The translations under genes and the position numbers were made by a program. This document shows, one piece after another, positions 25,006 to 37,970 of a stretch of 64,000 bases of DNA; position 1 is the stretch's first letter; each line of letters opens with the position of its first letter. The notes below the pieces were generated by a model that was given only the letters and a program-made list of their open reading frames with translations, had not been told where the DNA came from and ran no database searches. Location of the stretch: the NCBI GenBank assembly GCA_030544235.1, contig CM060476.1, positions 25,570,233 through 25,634,232 on the forward strand. The letters run 5' to 3'. Origin of the DNA: Lepturacanthus savala. Taxonomy: Eukaryota; Chordata; Actinopteri; Scombriformes; Trichiuridae.

Positions 25006-25610
25006 CTAGCTAGAATAAAGCAAAAAGTGAAATAAATATATATATAATATAATAAAATAAATAAAAAAAATATTTAGGTTGGAAATCACCTGAAAATCAT
25101 GGGTTAGTAGCCCGATTCATACATGGATCAGTAAAATAAAGTCTTATAAGTAGTTGCACAAATGTTCCGCCTTATACTAAGATGAACCAGACTGATTTTA
25201 GAGATGCTTTAGTACAGGTATGTCCAGGCGGATCTGATTTTGGCACATTTCAGCACATTTGGCATATTCTTAAAAATTACAATTATTACATATATACCGT
25301 ATAATTTGCTAAATAATGAATATATACAAGTACCATGACAAATTATATCTAATAATACTATATAATATACAATATAATAATAATTATCTATCTATTTATG
25401 GGCATATACTGTATGCGTTGAGCTGGGCTGTGTGCATAAAGCTGGACGTGAGGAGGAACAGTCACAGTGATATCTGGAGATCCTATTGGTCAATTTGGAT
25501 GATTGACACCTCTATGGAACCATCAGAGCCAATTGTGGATTGTATGAAAAATAACTTCAAAATGATGAAGAAGGTTTAGAAGTAGCAGATTGCAGTGTTT
25601 TTATGAAAGA
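25006..25610. other. AT-rich stretch, no gene seen
   Basis: No protein motif or RNA gene. An 87-codon frame at 25316-25579 has no recognisable feature. Confidence 0.5.
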
Positions 25611-25612
25611 GC

Positions 25613-25826
<214 letters not shown>

Positions 25827-25831
25827 CGAAA

Positions 25832-26885
25832 ATTCAATTCAATTCAGTTTTATTTATATAGCCCAATATCATAACACAGTTGCCTCACTGGGCTGCACAA
25901 AATTCAGTCCAATTACAGTCAGTCAGTGATACAGACAGATTAGTGACTCAGACTTCTCCCGTTAATTAGACCCTCCTTCTTGGCAAGGAAAAACTCCAAA
26001 ACCCAGTGGGAAAGGAGAAACCTTGGGGAAAACCACAGTGAATGAGAGATCCAGGACTGACAGACATCCATCTGATGATGACGTAGGAGGCAGAAGGGTG
26101 CCCAACCAGGCAGGTGAAGGAGTAGTATTAGGTTCATCAGGGGGGGCCTCAATGAGTCGCATCAGGAGTCGTCATCATTGGACCTCATGTGGTTGACGTG
26201 AAACAGTAGCCACTCCCCCGAAGGGGAGTGGGGAGAAGGACTCCGGGTGAATAGTGATGAAAAGACCAAGTATAAACTAGATACTGTTTATTAATGACAG
26301 TGGTACATGGTACCAGAAAGAGATGATAGAGCTCAGTGCACTGTACTTCCACCAGCATTCTCACTCCTAGGTCAGCTTAGACTGAACTGTGGGTTTAAGT
26401 CTACCTTTAGCTCCCCTGACCATAGAAATTTTGGAACAGAAATGTTTTCAGTCTAACCTGAAATGCACAGACTGTGTTGGCCTCTTTATATTAGTTGGGA
26501 GTTGGTTCCATAAAACAGGGGCTTGGTAACTAAAGGCTCTAGCTCCTACTGCACTTTTATGGACCCATGGAACTACCAGTAGACCTGCATTCTGAGAGTG
26601 AAATGTTCTGTTTGGATGGTACGGGAGCCAATGAAGGGTGAATTTTGAACCAGCTGAAAACTTATTAGGGAAGTTTTAGGACACGCTACGAGTAGGGAGT
26701 TACAGTAATCTAGTCTAGATGTAACAAACGCATGGATTAGTTTTTCAGTGTCATTTTTAGACAGGATATTTCTAATTTTGGCTATGTTACGCAGGTGAAA
26801 GAAGGCTGTTCTGCAGGCTTGATTAATATGAGCTTTGAATGATAAGTCAGACTCAAATAAAACTCCTAGGTTTAAGATATGTTGT
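25832..26885 (-). mobile_element. L2-group LINE, 5'-truncated (copy 2)
   Basis: The 3' UTR (TATTTATATAGCCCAATATC at the plus-strand start) and ORF2 C-terminal region match copies 1 and 3. The match stops near 26885 at the CTCCTAGGTTTAA position, so only the RT 3' portion remains. A small internal deletion follows TGGATGGTACGGGA at about 26630 compared with copy 1. Confidence 0.85.
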
Positions 26886-27550
26886 AAATTTCAGAAATGG
26901 ACATCTGTGGTTGTTTTTTTAGTTGTTTAACCAGATTTAGTGTCTACCTGTCTGTCAGCTACCCACTTATTAGTGTGTTTTACTAAATGTGCCAAATAGC
27001 ATAACATGGTGGATTTACACTTGGAACCGAGAAATTACATTTGCATATCAGGGGCAAGGACCACTTTTGTTCATTCAAAATAGTGCCCCTAGAGCATAAT
27101 ATCAGCATGCTGAGAAGATAGTAGGTGAATGGATGGAAACTGCTGCTACTGTGCTACTGATATGCTGTTTTCACTTTTTTGCCTGTGTAGACATATTGTG
27201 AGAATAGCAAGTCAAGTAATCATGTAATGATTGAAATGGCTGCTCGGCCAGACATTGCTATTACTCTTTTTTTGACATGTCACTGCTCATGCAATGTTGT
27301 TGCACATATAAGTTAGATAAATGACTAAAACATGTAAAAACAAGACATTGTTGTCCTTGAAGCTGTTTTAAAATTCTGTCAGAATTTTAGGAGCCTGGGT
27401 TTTGCTATTATGATGAGAAACACAAGAAACACAATTCAATAATGTTCTTTGTAACAATTCCAAACAATCCAAAATTAGCAATGTCATTAATATAGATTCT
27501 GTTCAATTACAACATTTTCTTGATGTGTATTCTCTGTGCCTTTTCGTGTA

Positions 27551-27554
<4 letters not shown>
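26886..27554. other. Sequence upstream of the C1ql3 exon, no gene seen
   Basis: Would be the end of the intron before the exon at 27605. No coding motif found. Confidence 0.5.

Positions 27555-27587
<33 letters not shown>
27555..27587 (+). repeat. (TG)n microsatellite beside a splice acceptor
   Basis: About 16 TG units, ending 17 bp before the acceptor AG at 27603-27604. It takes the place where a polypyrimidine tract would be expected. Confidence 0.95.
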
Positions 27588-27589
<2 letters not shown>

Positions 27590-27604
27590 TTGTGCATTCT
27601 GTAG

Positions 27605-27784
27605 GTGCGTGCCAGTGCCATAGCCCAGGATGCGGATCAGAACTATGACTATGCCAGTAACAGCGCTGTGCTGCATCTGGAACCAGGCGACGAGGTCTAC
27701 ATTAAACTAGATGGAGGCAAAGCTCATGGAGGCAACAACAACAAGTACAGCACCTTCTCTGGATTCATCATCTACGCTGACTAG
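27605..27784 (+). CDS. c1ql3: C1q-like protein 3, terminal exon (C-terminal C1q domain)
   Basis: C1QL proteins are secreted C1q/TNF-fold trimers that act at synapses; family knowledge links them to BAI3 (ADGRB3) binding. The exon gives 59 residues from VRASAIAQDADQNYDYASNS to KYSTFSGFIIYAD and a TAG stop. These are the last beta strands of the globular C1q domain. The segment EPGDEVYIKLDGGKAHGG and the ending IIYAD fit C1QL3 better than C1QL1, 2 or 4, as far as I can recall those proteins. An acceptor (TTCTGTAG) precedes GTG in phase 0, where C1QL genes have an intron. NSAVLH carries Ala where Val is usual. The first exon (signal peptide, collagen repeats, N-terminal half of the domain) is not found in this window. 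Either the intron exceeds 27.6 kb or this is an orphan exon; strong conservation favours a live gene. Confidence 0.88.
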   Translation: MRASAIAQDADQNYDYASNSAVLHLEPGDEVYIKLDGGKAHGGNNNKYSTFSGFIIYAD

Positions 27785-27829
27785 CATTCTCGCCCTCAGC
27801 TATCCAGCCCTATATATTTTCCCTCTACA

Positions 27830-27835
27830 AATAAA
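27830..27835 (+). other. Candidate polyadenylation signal of the C1ql3 transcript
   Basis: AATAAA lies 46 bp after the stop codon. Such a short 3' UTR is possible, but further AT-rich sites follow, so the real 3' end is undetermined. Confidence 0.4.
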
Positions 27836-28808
27836 AATGTGTGGCCTCTGTAACCTGCATATTATTTTATTTTCTAACAAAGTGCAATATGATACACTGG
27901 TAGCAGATTATAATCTGAAATTATAAACATAATTACCATTTATACAATAGAATCATTAATAAAATAATTATTTTTAACAATGTGTCGTGAAATAACATGT
28001 TGAGACCATCTATATCAGTTACAGTTACAGTTTTTAATATTCATTTTAAGTGATTTCTTATCATTGGTTTTGCATCACTTCCACTAAAATGCCACTTTCA
28101 TACGTTTCTCTCTTCATTTGCTTTCACGTAAATCTCTGTCTCCTCTTCTCTTCTTTACCCGCTGCCAATCACAACCAGTCTCAGATTTACAACTAATAAT
28201 GGCCAAATTAAAACAAAATAATTAGGATTAATGTACCGTCTGTGTTTTTAATTTTTTTTTTTTTAGTTTACCCCAAGATTAATATTAACTGAATAATACA
28301 AATTATTTCAACATCAGTCACAATTCCTTTGTTGAGAAAAGAACAGAAAAAAATGTGCATAAAATAACAACTTGGCATATAGTAAAATTATGAGTAATAT
28401 TTGTTTATGTAAATAAGAAGAATGTTTAGTAAAAACATATCAGAAGACACAACTGTAATGAATGACCCTGGTAAGTTTCTGCCTATGTCTGCTCAGTGAC
28501 ATACAGGGACAGAGAATAAAGGAAAAATACACACAAACACACAAAAGAATTTTGTTAAAAGTGAGTCACTGCAACTTGCCAAGCCCAGTTTTTAATTATT
28601 GATCCATCCACCTAACTACTGTATCAACCCCACTTCTCAACCCCCAAATGATCTCCTAGCAAATCCAGGAACAATCCAGCAAATTAAGGAAGCCAGTGAA
28701 GGATACATGTTGTCACAGTTGTTTATGGGAAATTTGGTTTTACGATTATTCTGATACTTCTTTGTACTGAAATCTGGACTTTTTTTTAATGAAGGCATTT
28801 AAAATGTT
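27836..28808. other. Downstream of C1ql3: 3' UTR or intergenic, no gene seen
   Basis: AT-rich, with no further exon, RNA gene or named repeat recognised. Confidence 0.5.
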
Positions 28809-28809
28809 T

Positions 28810-28943
<134 letters not shown>

Positions 28944-31900
28944 GACTGACTGACTTTCCCAGTCAGTGTTGAAAAGGCTTTTACATAGCTATTAGAGCAT
29001 TATGTTGTTATGTTTCTGTGGTTTTAAGAGGGGTTGGCATTGGTGATACTCTTTTGGCCAATTGCTGGGGACAGTTATTTTTCATTGCATCCTAAAAGTT
29101 TTGCTTATTTTTTTTTTCATTATGCCATCTTTGCCTTTTCACTCTGAACCAAACAAAGCTGGCAAAGCCGTGTGTGATTTTAGACAGCATGCTGGCATTC
29201 CAGAATCAGAGGCGTAACATGTCAGCCTCTAGTGTGACATATTACATGCATGATAAACAGTGGCTTCTTAAACAATGATGGTGGTTGAACTGAATGTTGA
29301 GGTGCCTTTGCCAGCTATGTCTTCAATGCTGTGCATTGTATACAGCCTGTTGATGTGTACAATGGATTCATATAAGCAATATTATTGTGCAATCAGAAAT
29401 ACATTGGAGGAGAATTCAGAGAGAAGTGGGTGGTACACATAGCATGTCAGCAAAATGTCACACATCCATCCCATCATGCCAGTTGACAGACATTGATTCA
29501 GCAATGTGACTACCTCCACTGTTGGCTGAATGGCATAACAACCCTGATTCTGTATTTGTACCTCTTACATAGAATGTTGAGGCAAAGTAAAGACACAACA
29601 TCGCTGACTTGAACAGGCTGTAACTACTAACACAACAGCAATGACAAACTAGCAAAAAACAACACGTAAAATGACTGAGTGTGTAACTGGGCAAAAAAAG
29701 TAAACAAGTATATTTCCAAAATGTTTTTTTTTTTTTGGTGATTTTTGCGATCAAAATAAATGATTTTGTGGTGGTATTTTCTCATAATTTGCAAAGAATT
29801 TTGTGCCCTGATTTACTTACTTACTAAACCCCATTAAAGGTCCAAATAGGCTTAAGGCATAACAATAATGCTATGTCCCAAATCATGTACTTCTGCGCTT
29901 ACACTTAATATTTTAAGTACTTAAGTGCGCTCACATAATGCAGTGTGTGAAAATGTATTGCACTGTATGCACTTACTTTGTGTACTCTTGATTGTTGATC
30001 ATAGCATGAAGTATGTAGCAAAAGATATATGGAGGCAGATGAAGTGAGGGAGGCATCTACAGAGCTGATACTGGTGAAAATGTTCTGAAAAAAACACTCA
30101 TTGTAACAAAAAAAAATTAAACAAGTTGGATTTGTTCACCATCTCCAGTCACAGCCTGCAGCAACATGAAATTAATGAGGGTGTGTGACAGAAAAAAAAG
30201 ATTGAAAATAATCATGGTATATTGTTGATTACATGAGAATTCATCGCAAAAAAAACTGACTGCCTATCATATTCAATACACTAACAAAACTGGCAAAGTA
30301 ACAAATCTGTCTTTTCCAAAACAAATATGGTAACTGTTCCAAACAGGCAGCAATCACCATGGCTGAGTGAATCAAAAGGTCCATAGATTACTGTTTAAGA
30401 CTTTTTTTTTCTGTGAGATGCTATGGTTTTTATGTACACTTTTTCTAATGTGTGTCAGGGTTTCAACAATCATTGTGTCATTAAGTTTAAAAATGTGGGG
30501 GTATTTTATTTGATTTTTCTCAGCCCTGGTGCTTGCTGGTTCTACCTCAGCCCCGAAGCTTTTCACTTCTCAGACCAAATTTAGATTTTCTGTATCCAGG
30601 AACAAGATTGGTGTGAGTGTCAAACACATGGTCGAGATGTAATTGTTCCCTTCACTAAATCATAAATGGCTGATTTGACTACGGTTATGTTTTTCTACAG
30701 CATGTATGGTATCGTGACATATATTAGTACCATTCATTTGGTGGTGCCAGGATTTCTTACCTCTAACATAATGCCCATACCAAGCCAAGCACTTCAAATA
30801 AAATCATCATCATCACCTCTTTTCCCCTGGCCATATACATTGACAATGATCCATATATATTTTTTTCTATAAAGTATAATATGTATTGTTAAATTATATA
30901 ATAATATATACATACACACAAATGCATACATATATAATTATAATTACATATAATTGCAATGTGAAATGAAGGCACTATGCAGATGTTCATCAATGTATAG
31001 TATCATTTATCTTAAAGATTGTCTACAAAATGTGGATCACTGTTACTGGAATCATGTGTAAATACTGTAGTGATACGAACTGTTCTTATTTTTTCTGCCA
31101 ATCCCATGTACAGAAGGTTGGAAGACCACAGATGAAGTGATTTTAAATATTTGATTAATCAATTCATTTATTCAATAATCACCAATTGTCTTGAAGTTAT
31201 AGCTTCATCAATGTATTGCTGTCAAAGGCATAAGTATGGTAGATACAGTGTCAGGTATGTGCAATACTATAAAATAAAGAAAAAAACAAACAAACTTGGC
31301 ACTCTTCTGTCTTACAACAGTCTCCTGTGTACTGTTACCCCAACAATATCTCCATTAAATGGACAGAAATAAGATTATGCGTGTTTATTGGGTTAATTGG
31401 TCTTCTTTCTAACAGCCCCAGGAGAACAGGTGTGTTGTGAGTGTCCACCGTCTCATTTATCAAGTAAAATGGATGAGATACACTATGGGGAAGTCTGACC
31501 AGACTGGCTAGGAAGGTGGTTAATTAGTTTTATTGGGATGTACTTAATTCATTTTATTGTTTTATTTAGGGACAAGTGCAAGAATTTGCCAAAAGGATGG
31601 TTTTCATCTAAAGTGCCTGGACAGATGTTACAAAGTCATCTTGAATACACAATGCATAATATAAAGTAATTGCCACACATTTCTTAGCATGTGTCCATTC
31701 CTTATACCAACAACAGGCTTATGTTTCAGTCAATAGTGTTAAATACCACCCACATCCACATCCATGTTTATCCTCATCAAAAGCCAAAAATAAGTATACA
31801 TTACATAGATAATAAACCAAATAAAAAATTAAGTAAACAAAAATAAAGCTAGAACACCAGTCTGAGAGCCTCTGCTAAGCATATAGCCAAGCTACACAGG

Positions 31901-34390
31901 TGCAAGATATCACAGGTGGCCCCAAATGATGGTGTCTGTTTGAAGGTACTATTTTAAATACTATAAGGTATTTATATATAGAAAGCAGGATTTCTTCCTG
32001 ATCATGACCAACATGTATTAATCTCTTCATGGTACCATTCCCAAAATTCTCTAGTTTGTTGAAAATCTGCGCCAAACTTTTTGAGTTATCTTGCTGACAA
32101 ACAGATCAACAGACAAAGAAGCAAACAGAAAGATGAAGACAGATAAACAGACAGAAATAGAAACAGACAGACAGACGCTGTTGAAAACATAACCTCCTTG
32201 GTGAAGGTAATAATCAGTAGTAATTGCAGCTCTCAGTGATAACGGTTATAAAAAGCTTGCTGACTTCAGTATTCTACTGGAAGTCTGTTGCTGGAAGTTA
32301 CTATAACATGACTCTTCTCTCTGGTAGTCATGAAAGGTTGTACTGAAGTGAAAATATAATAGCATTTACATACATACTGTATGGTGAGGGCTGGTGTCAG
32401 CAGCTGACTCATGTTTTATTGCGTGAAATGTAACTTAAGGTAATAGACATATTGGTGAAAATGTAGTACTGATGCAATCATTCAGTGAGTGCAGTCTGAT
32501 AATGTGGGTTTTTACCAGGTAATGTAATAGGTGTGTGTTGTACAGACTGCTAGTAGATGAAGAACACCAGTCATATGTGACTTGCTCGGTAGCTCAGGTT
32601 ATTCTGGTGCACAACACACACCTAAATTCTGCACTTGTCATTGTCAAAATCCCAAGCATGGAAAGTCTAATGGCAGCAGAGTCGTTTTGACATTCACTAT
32701 GAAAAGGCAACACAATTCCACCATTATTCAATATTAACACATCTACCTGATGTGTGCATTTGTTGCACACTTTAGTTTATTTTGGTAAAGGTGAATTTTT
32801 GGAATAATGTTTTAATTCGTTAGCTAAAAAACAAAATTGTTACATTTACATGAACACCCATCGTGTAAAAAAATGCACACATTTAAAATGCTTTTTTTCC
32901 CATTTTTTTTTATAAATCCTTTAATCCACTTCAGTTGTTTTTAACCCTTCAAATGCCTGTATGTGTGATTCCATTTGGTAAGAAAAGCACTAAAAGAATG
33001 AGATATTTCTAATATACAGAATGCAAAATGGATTTGTTGGGTGGGGATTACTATAAACATGGATACAAAGATTAGCAACAACATTCATTTTGAGGGATTA
33101 TTTTTTTCTTTTACAATGTCAGATTAAATGAAAAACATAATCACGTTTACCATTAACTCCTGCAGCAGACTATGCATTTGCCAGTGATTCACTGCACTGG
33201 AAGCCCTGAAGAATTTTATGCCAAAAAATATGCCAAAAAATTTTAGGTGCTTTTTTTCACCAAAAATTGCCATGGGATCACAAATAATAACGTCTAAAGA
33301 TTAAAATATAAAAATTAATTCACTATTTGGCAGTTATAGGTGTTTTGTAGGTGCTTTTTTCACCAAAATTGCTATGGGATCACAAATACTAACATGTAAA
33401 AGGTTAAAAATATAAAATTAATTGAATATTTAGCCTATTTTTGGCATGTCATTGTGCATTGACAAACATTCTGTGTTGTTTGGAATTATCATTTTTTTCT
33501 AGCTATGCAAGTGCCAGATATTACTACCAGGTGGCTCCAAACGAGTGCTAGTTTGAAGGTCCATTTACCACAGTGTTACCAAACAACAGAAAAGTAAAAG
33601 CGATTCAGAAACCAGGATTCTGTCCAGATATTTACCCAAATTTGATCACCTTTGGCTGTTAATAGCCTATATGATGGAAATATATATAATTAAATATATA
33701 TGATAAAAAATATCTGGAAAGTGTAATACACACAAACAAAAATGGTGTGTGTGATTTCAGAAAGCTTTCAATCTGCTCTGAGCAGGCATGCAAGGAACAA
33801 CCCAAGGTGCCCTCATTCTTTGCTGGATTTGCATCACCACACCTTCTACTATGCCTCTTCTCCCAATAGGGAACACACTGAGGCCCCTATACAAATCAAT
33901 TTTTTTTTTATCCGCAAACCCCAGAAAATTGTCAAACAAGCAAACACATGGAGCGATTCAAAATAAAATATATGAATAAAAATGAAAATATCATTAGATC
34001 CACTTTAGATCCACTTTTAGATTAGATCCACTGTGGATCTTTTTTGAATTCATGACCCCTGTGATATCCCTTCTCCCATCCATAATTATGAAAAGATGCA
34101 ACATGCAGCTAACAATGCAGATATCATATTGTGACACCCACTTTGTGACCTGCTGATTTTTCATGGACATTTTTTCTTGTGCTTTTTTTCCTGTTTTTAA
34201 ATCTGGAACTTACAAAAGCTGTGTCTATGGTCTTGGCTTGTGTTGGTTTTCGACTTTTGTAATATTTACAGCATTGTATAATAAATAAACACCATCAGTG
34301 ATCAGGGATAATGTTCATACCATGTGTTTTGTAATGACAGAGTATGGTCCTTGAGCAAAAGTTTAAGGTCAGGTTGATTTGATTTTGTGG
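28944..34390. other. Long intergenic stretch without recognised genes
   Basis: Frames of 60-98 codons here (for example 29458-29754) have no family motif. Around 31960-32215 lies a possible old repeat with a CAGA-rich tail and CATAACCTCCTTGGTGAAGG, a motif I associate with a common fish repeat but cannot name. Positions 33243-33325 and 33345-33425 are a two-copy direct repeat of about 80 bp around CACCAAAATTG and ATGGGATCACAAAT. Nothing else is supported. Confidence 0.5.
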
Positions 34391-34398
34391 GTAAAATT

Positions 34399-36425
34399 CA
34401 ATTAAATTTTCAATTTTATTTATATAGCCCAATATCACACCTCACTGGGCTTCACAAAATTCAGTCCAATTACAGTCAGTCAGTGATACAGATGGATTAG
34501 TGATTCAGACATCCCTCGGCAAGGAAAAACTCCAAACGCCAGTGGGAAAGGAGAAACCTCGGGGAGAACCACAGTGAAGGAGAGATCCACTCACATAGAC
34601 GGACAGGCTAGAGAGCCAGGACTGACAGACATCCATCTGATGATGTATCAGTCTGTAAAGATGCTTCAGTCTGTAGAGATGCCGTAGGGTAGGGGCAGAA
34701 GGGTGGGTCCAACCAGGCAAGTGAAGGAATAAGTTCATCAGCGGGGCCTCATTGAGTCGCATCAGGAGTCATCATCATTGGACCTCATGTGGTTGAACTG
34801 AAACAGTAGCCACTCCCCCGAAAGGTAGTGGGGAGAGGAACTCTGGGTGAATAGTGATGAAAAGACCAAACATAAACTAGATACTGTTTATTAATGACGG
34901 ACAGTGGTACATGGTACCAGAAAGAGATGATAGGGCTCAGTGCACTGTCCTTCTCCCAGCATTCTCACTCCTAGGGCAGCTTAGACTGAACTGTTGGTTT
35001 AAGTCTACCTTTAGCTACCCTGGCCATAGGCCTTTTGGAACAGGAATGTTTTCAGTCTAACCTTAAATGCACAGACTGTGTCTGCCTCTTTAATATCAGT
35101 TGGGAGTTGGCTCCATAAAACAGGGGCTTGGTAACTAAAGGCTCTAGCTCTTACTGTACTTTTATGGACCTGTGAAACTACAAGTAGACCTGCATTCCGA
35201 GAGTGAAGTGTTCTGTTTGGATGGTATGGGACCAGAGCATCTTTAAGATAAGAGGGGCCCATACCATTAATGGTTTTGTAAGTTAGAAGTAGCTTGGAGT
35301 ATGGGGCTGATGTGCTCTCCTCTATTAGTTCCTGTTAGTAAACGAGCTACTGCATTTTGAACCAGCTAAAAACTTTTTAGGGAACTTTTAGGACACACTA
35401 TGAGTAGGGAGTTACAGTAATATAGTCTAGAAGTAACAAACACATGGATCAATTTTTCAGCATCATTTTTAGACAGGATATTTCTAATTTTGGCTATGTT
35501 ACAAAGGTGAAAGAAGGCTGTTCTACAGGCTTGATTAATATGAGCTTTGAATGATAAGTCTGGCTCAAATAAAACTCCTAGGTTTTTAACTGTGGCACTG
35601 GAGGCTATCCTCACATTATCCAGAGTGACTATCTGCTCAGATAGGGACTCTCTAACACTTGAATAGCCTAATATAATAACTTCTGTTTTATCAGGGTTGA
35701 GTAACAGATAATTAATTAACAGACATCCATGTCTTTATGTCTCTAACACAGGCGCTTAGTTTATGTACTAGCCTGATCTGATTGGGTTAAATGAATAAGT
35801 ACAGCTGCGTGTCATTTGTGTAGCAGTGGAAATTAATGCCATGTTTTCTAATAATATTACCCAAGGGCAGTATAATATAGAGTAAACAAAATTCGCTCAA
35901 GGACCGACCCTTGTGGGACACCATAAGTGACTCTTAAGTATGATGATGATTGCTGATTAATGCTAACAAACTGGAGCCTATTAGATAAATAGGATTTAAA
36001 CCAGGAGAGGGGGGATCCTCTAATGCCTATGTCCCATTCCAATCTCTGCAGTCAGATGCTATGGTCGATTGTGTCAAATGCAGCACTTAGATCCAGCAGG
36101 ACCAGGACCGAGCTCAGTCCATCGTCAGCAGCCAACAAGAAGTCATCAGTGACCTTGACTGTGCTGTTTCAGAGCTGTGATGGGCCCGAAAGCCAGACTG
36201 AAAATCTTCAAATAAACTATTGTCCTGTAAGTGCTGACATAGCTGTTTAACTACCACTCTTTCAAGAACTTTTGAAAGGAAGGGTAGATTTGAAATTGGC
36301 CTGTAGTTTACTAAAATATCTGGCTTAAGAGTTTTTTTTTTTTTTCAAGAGTGGTTTCATAGCTGTGTGTTTAAAAGCCTGTGGCAAGTATCCAGTTATT
36401 AGGGCAACCTCTCTTTAAGGAGTTA
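34399..36425 (-). mobile_element. L2-group LINE, 5'-truncated (copy 3)
   Basis: From the 3' UTR (TTTATTTATATAGCCCAATA at 34412) up to the RT N-terminal region near 36425 (AVIKPLL-like motif, with part of the following stretch missing). It retains the RT palm that copy 1 lost. Endonuclease and ORF1 are absent. Confidence 0.88.
35011..36100 (-). pseudogene. L2 LINE reverse transcriptase, mutated active site
   Basis: Minus-strand pieces: 36042-35857 has IGIRGSPLSWFKSYLSNR and YLRVTYGVPQGSVLERILF (motif B). Just beyond, near 35820, the frame reads HCYTNDTQLYLF where the family has YADDTQLY, so the catalytic YADD has become YTND. Next come 35614-35366 (ATVKNLGVLFEPDLSFKAHI and FVTSRLYYCNSLL) and 35262-35011 (LVPYHPNRTLHSRNAGLL, ARAFSYQAPVLWSQLPTD). 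Stops separate the pieces. This polymerase is dead. Confidence 0.88.
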
Positions 36426-36556
36426 ACATTAACATTTTAACATAATGTTAATATTTTATTAGAATGTAATGTTATAATTAATGCTAACAGATCCTACAGT
36501 TGTTAAAAAAAACATTGAACTTTAACTAGTGCTTTCAAATGCTTTAAGTGATTTGA

Positions 36557-36703
36557 GATTAGTCAGTCAGTCATTTCTATACCTGCTTATTCCCACTAGG
36601 GTCCAAGCGCATTACAGTTGAGACGCAGGGCACACACCATTCACTCATACATTCACACCTATGGGCAATTTAGAGTCTCCAATTAACCTCAGCATGTCTT
36701 TCG
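36557..36703 (-). mobile_element. tRNA-derived SINE, 3' fragment
   Basis: From the tail (AGTCAGTCAGTCATTTCTATAC) to CCTCAGCATGTCTTTC, matching 53277-53460 with an internal deletion after GGGTCCAAGCGC. The tRNA-like head is missing. Confidence 0.8.
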
Positions 36704-37429
36704 TGGTACCATTACAAAAATAGAATCTATTCAAATCTGTTGTCATCATGTTTTATGCCTTTTTTTGTAGGACACAATTCCCTGTCCTATGTGTTTTAAT
36801 GGGCAGTGTGCAACTCCACCACTGAGCACTAACTGGAGTCTGAGGAAAAGGAAACATGTCAGCTAAAAAGACTTTTGCAAGCGACCTTCTCATTTCCTAA
36901 AAGCTCACACTCAAATCACAAACGATGACATTGATATTTTTGATTGTTAAAACTAAGTTTTAACAATTACTTCATTCATTCATTTAAGGTCCAAACCCAT
37001 CAAAAACCCAGACCCAGAATTTGCCATGAGATGATGTCATAATAGAGCTTGCTGAATGTATCCAAGACAACAATTAACGTTCAGCTGACTCCTTAGCATT
37101 ATTTGGGTTTTCATCCAAATGTATCGAAATTTTAGAGAGGATTTTGTGAATTTAGATTTTTTGGCTCTGGGGAGAACATCAGCTACAACGATGTTGAAGC
37201 TTGAAGATTTAGCTACAGTGCTGTTGGACTTTGCTAGAGTTTGCTGCATCATTGTGTTTGAGAGCTTCACTGGGTGAAAGATTAAATTAATCACATTGTC
37301 ATTTAATGATCATAACTAAATAAATGTAACCTGCTTGTGTTTTCTTTGAATGTGGAATCATGGCTCTGTACGTCATCATGTTGCCTCACATTGGCTTCTC
37401 CTGTGCCAATTTTGTGTTCCGTAGGGTCA
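36704..37429. other. No gene recognised
   Basis: Nothing identifiable. An 85-codon minus frame at 37037-37294 carries no motif. Confidence 0.45.
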
Positions 37430-37970
37430 AAGGTCACCGCATGTGGCCAAAAATGCTGTTTTTTGAAATTTGAATTGGAAAAATAAATAACTCCTATAGT
37501 TTGACCTAACAGGCTGAAAAATGCACATTGGGGTGACCTAGACGTAACAGGTCTTTAGGTCCTCCTTTCCTCCTTTCCTGTAACAAGTGACAATGACTTT
37601 AAGCCAGGAAGCTGAACTTTCAATATATTGTGGCACATTATTTTGCCAAATTTTAGAGCTCTTAGGCTCTCTGAAGGGTCACAGGTCACCATCCATGCCT
37701 CTGAAGTCTAAATTTCAAAGCCTTCACTTTACTAGCTTCCAAATGCTTTGAGCTAGGTGCTGAAATTTTAATATGTTTATCAGGTGGGCAGAACCACCCA
37801 CTGTGCAAAATTTCAGAGCTGTATCACCTTAGAAGTGTCAAAGGTCAACGGAGTCAACCATCAGAGTGAATGTAGCCTTTTGGCCTTCTTTTGTCTAAAA
37901 ACTCACATATGCTTTGAGCTACAAACATGAAATCTGAATATGTTGCATATCAGAGAATCCTTTACTAGAA
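37430..37970. repeat. Diverged tandem repeat, unit about 160-240 bp
   Basis: Three blocks begin with GGGTCAAAGGTCACC (37432), GGGTCACAGGTCACC (37677) and GTGTCAAAGGTCAAC (37837). Blocks then share AAATTTCAAA, AACTCxxATA or AAATGCTTTGAGCTA, and TGAAATxTxAATATG motifs in the same order. Function unknown; it may be a decayed transposon interior. Confidence 0.55.

Noticed and set aside
29458..29754. 98-codon minus-strand frame with Cys-rich hydrophobic start
   Set aside because: No homologous motif and no gene context; likely chance in AT-rich DNA.
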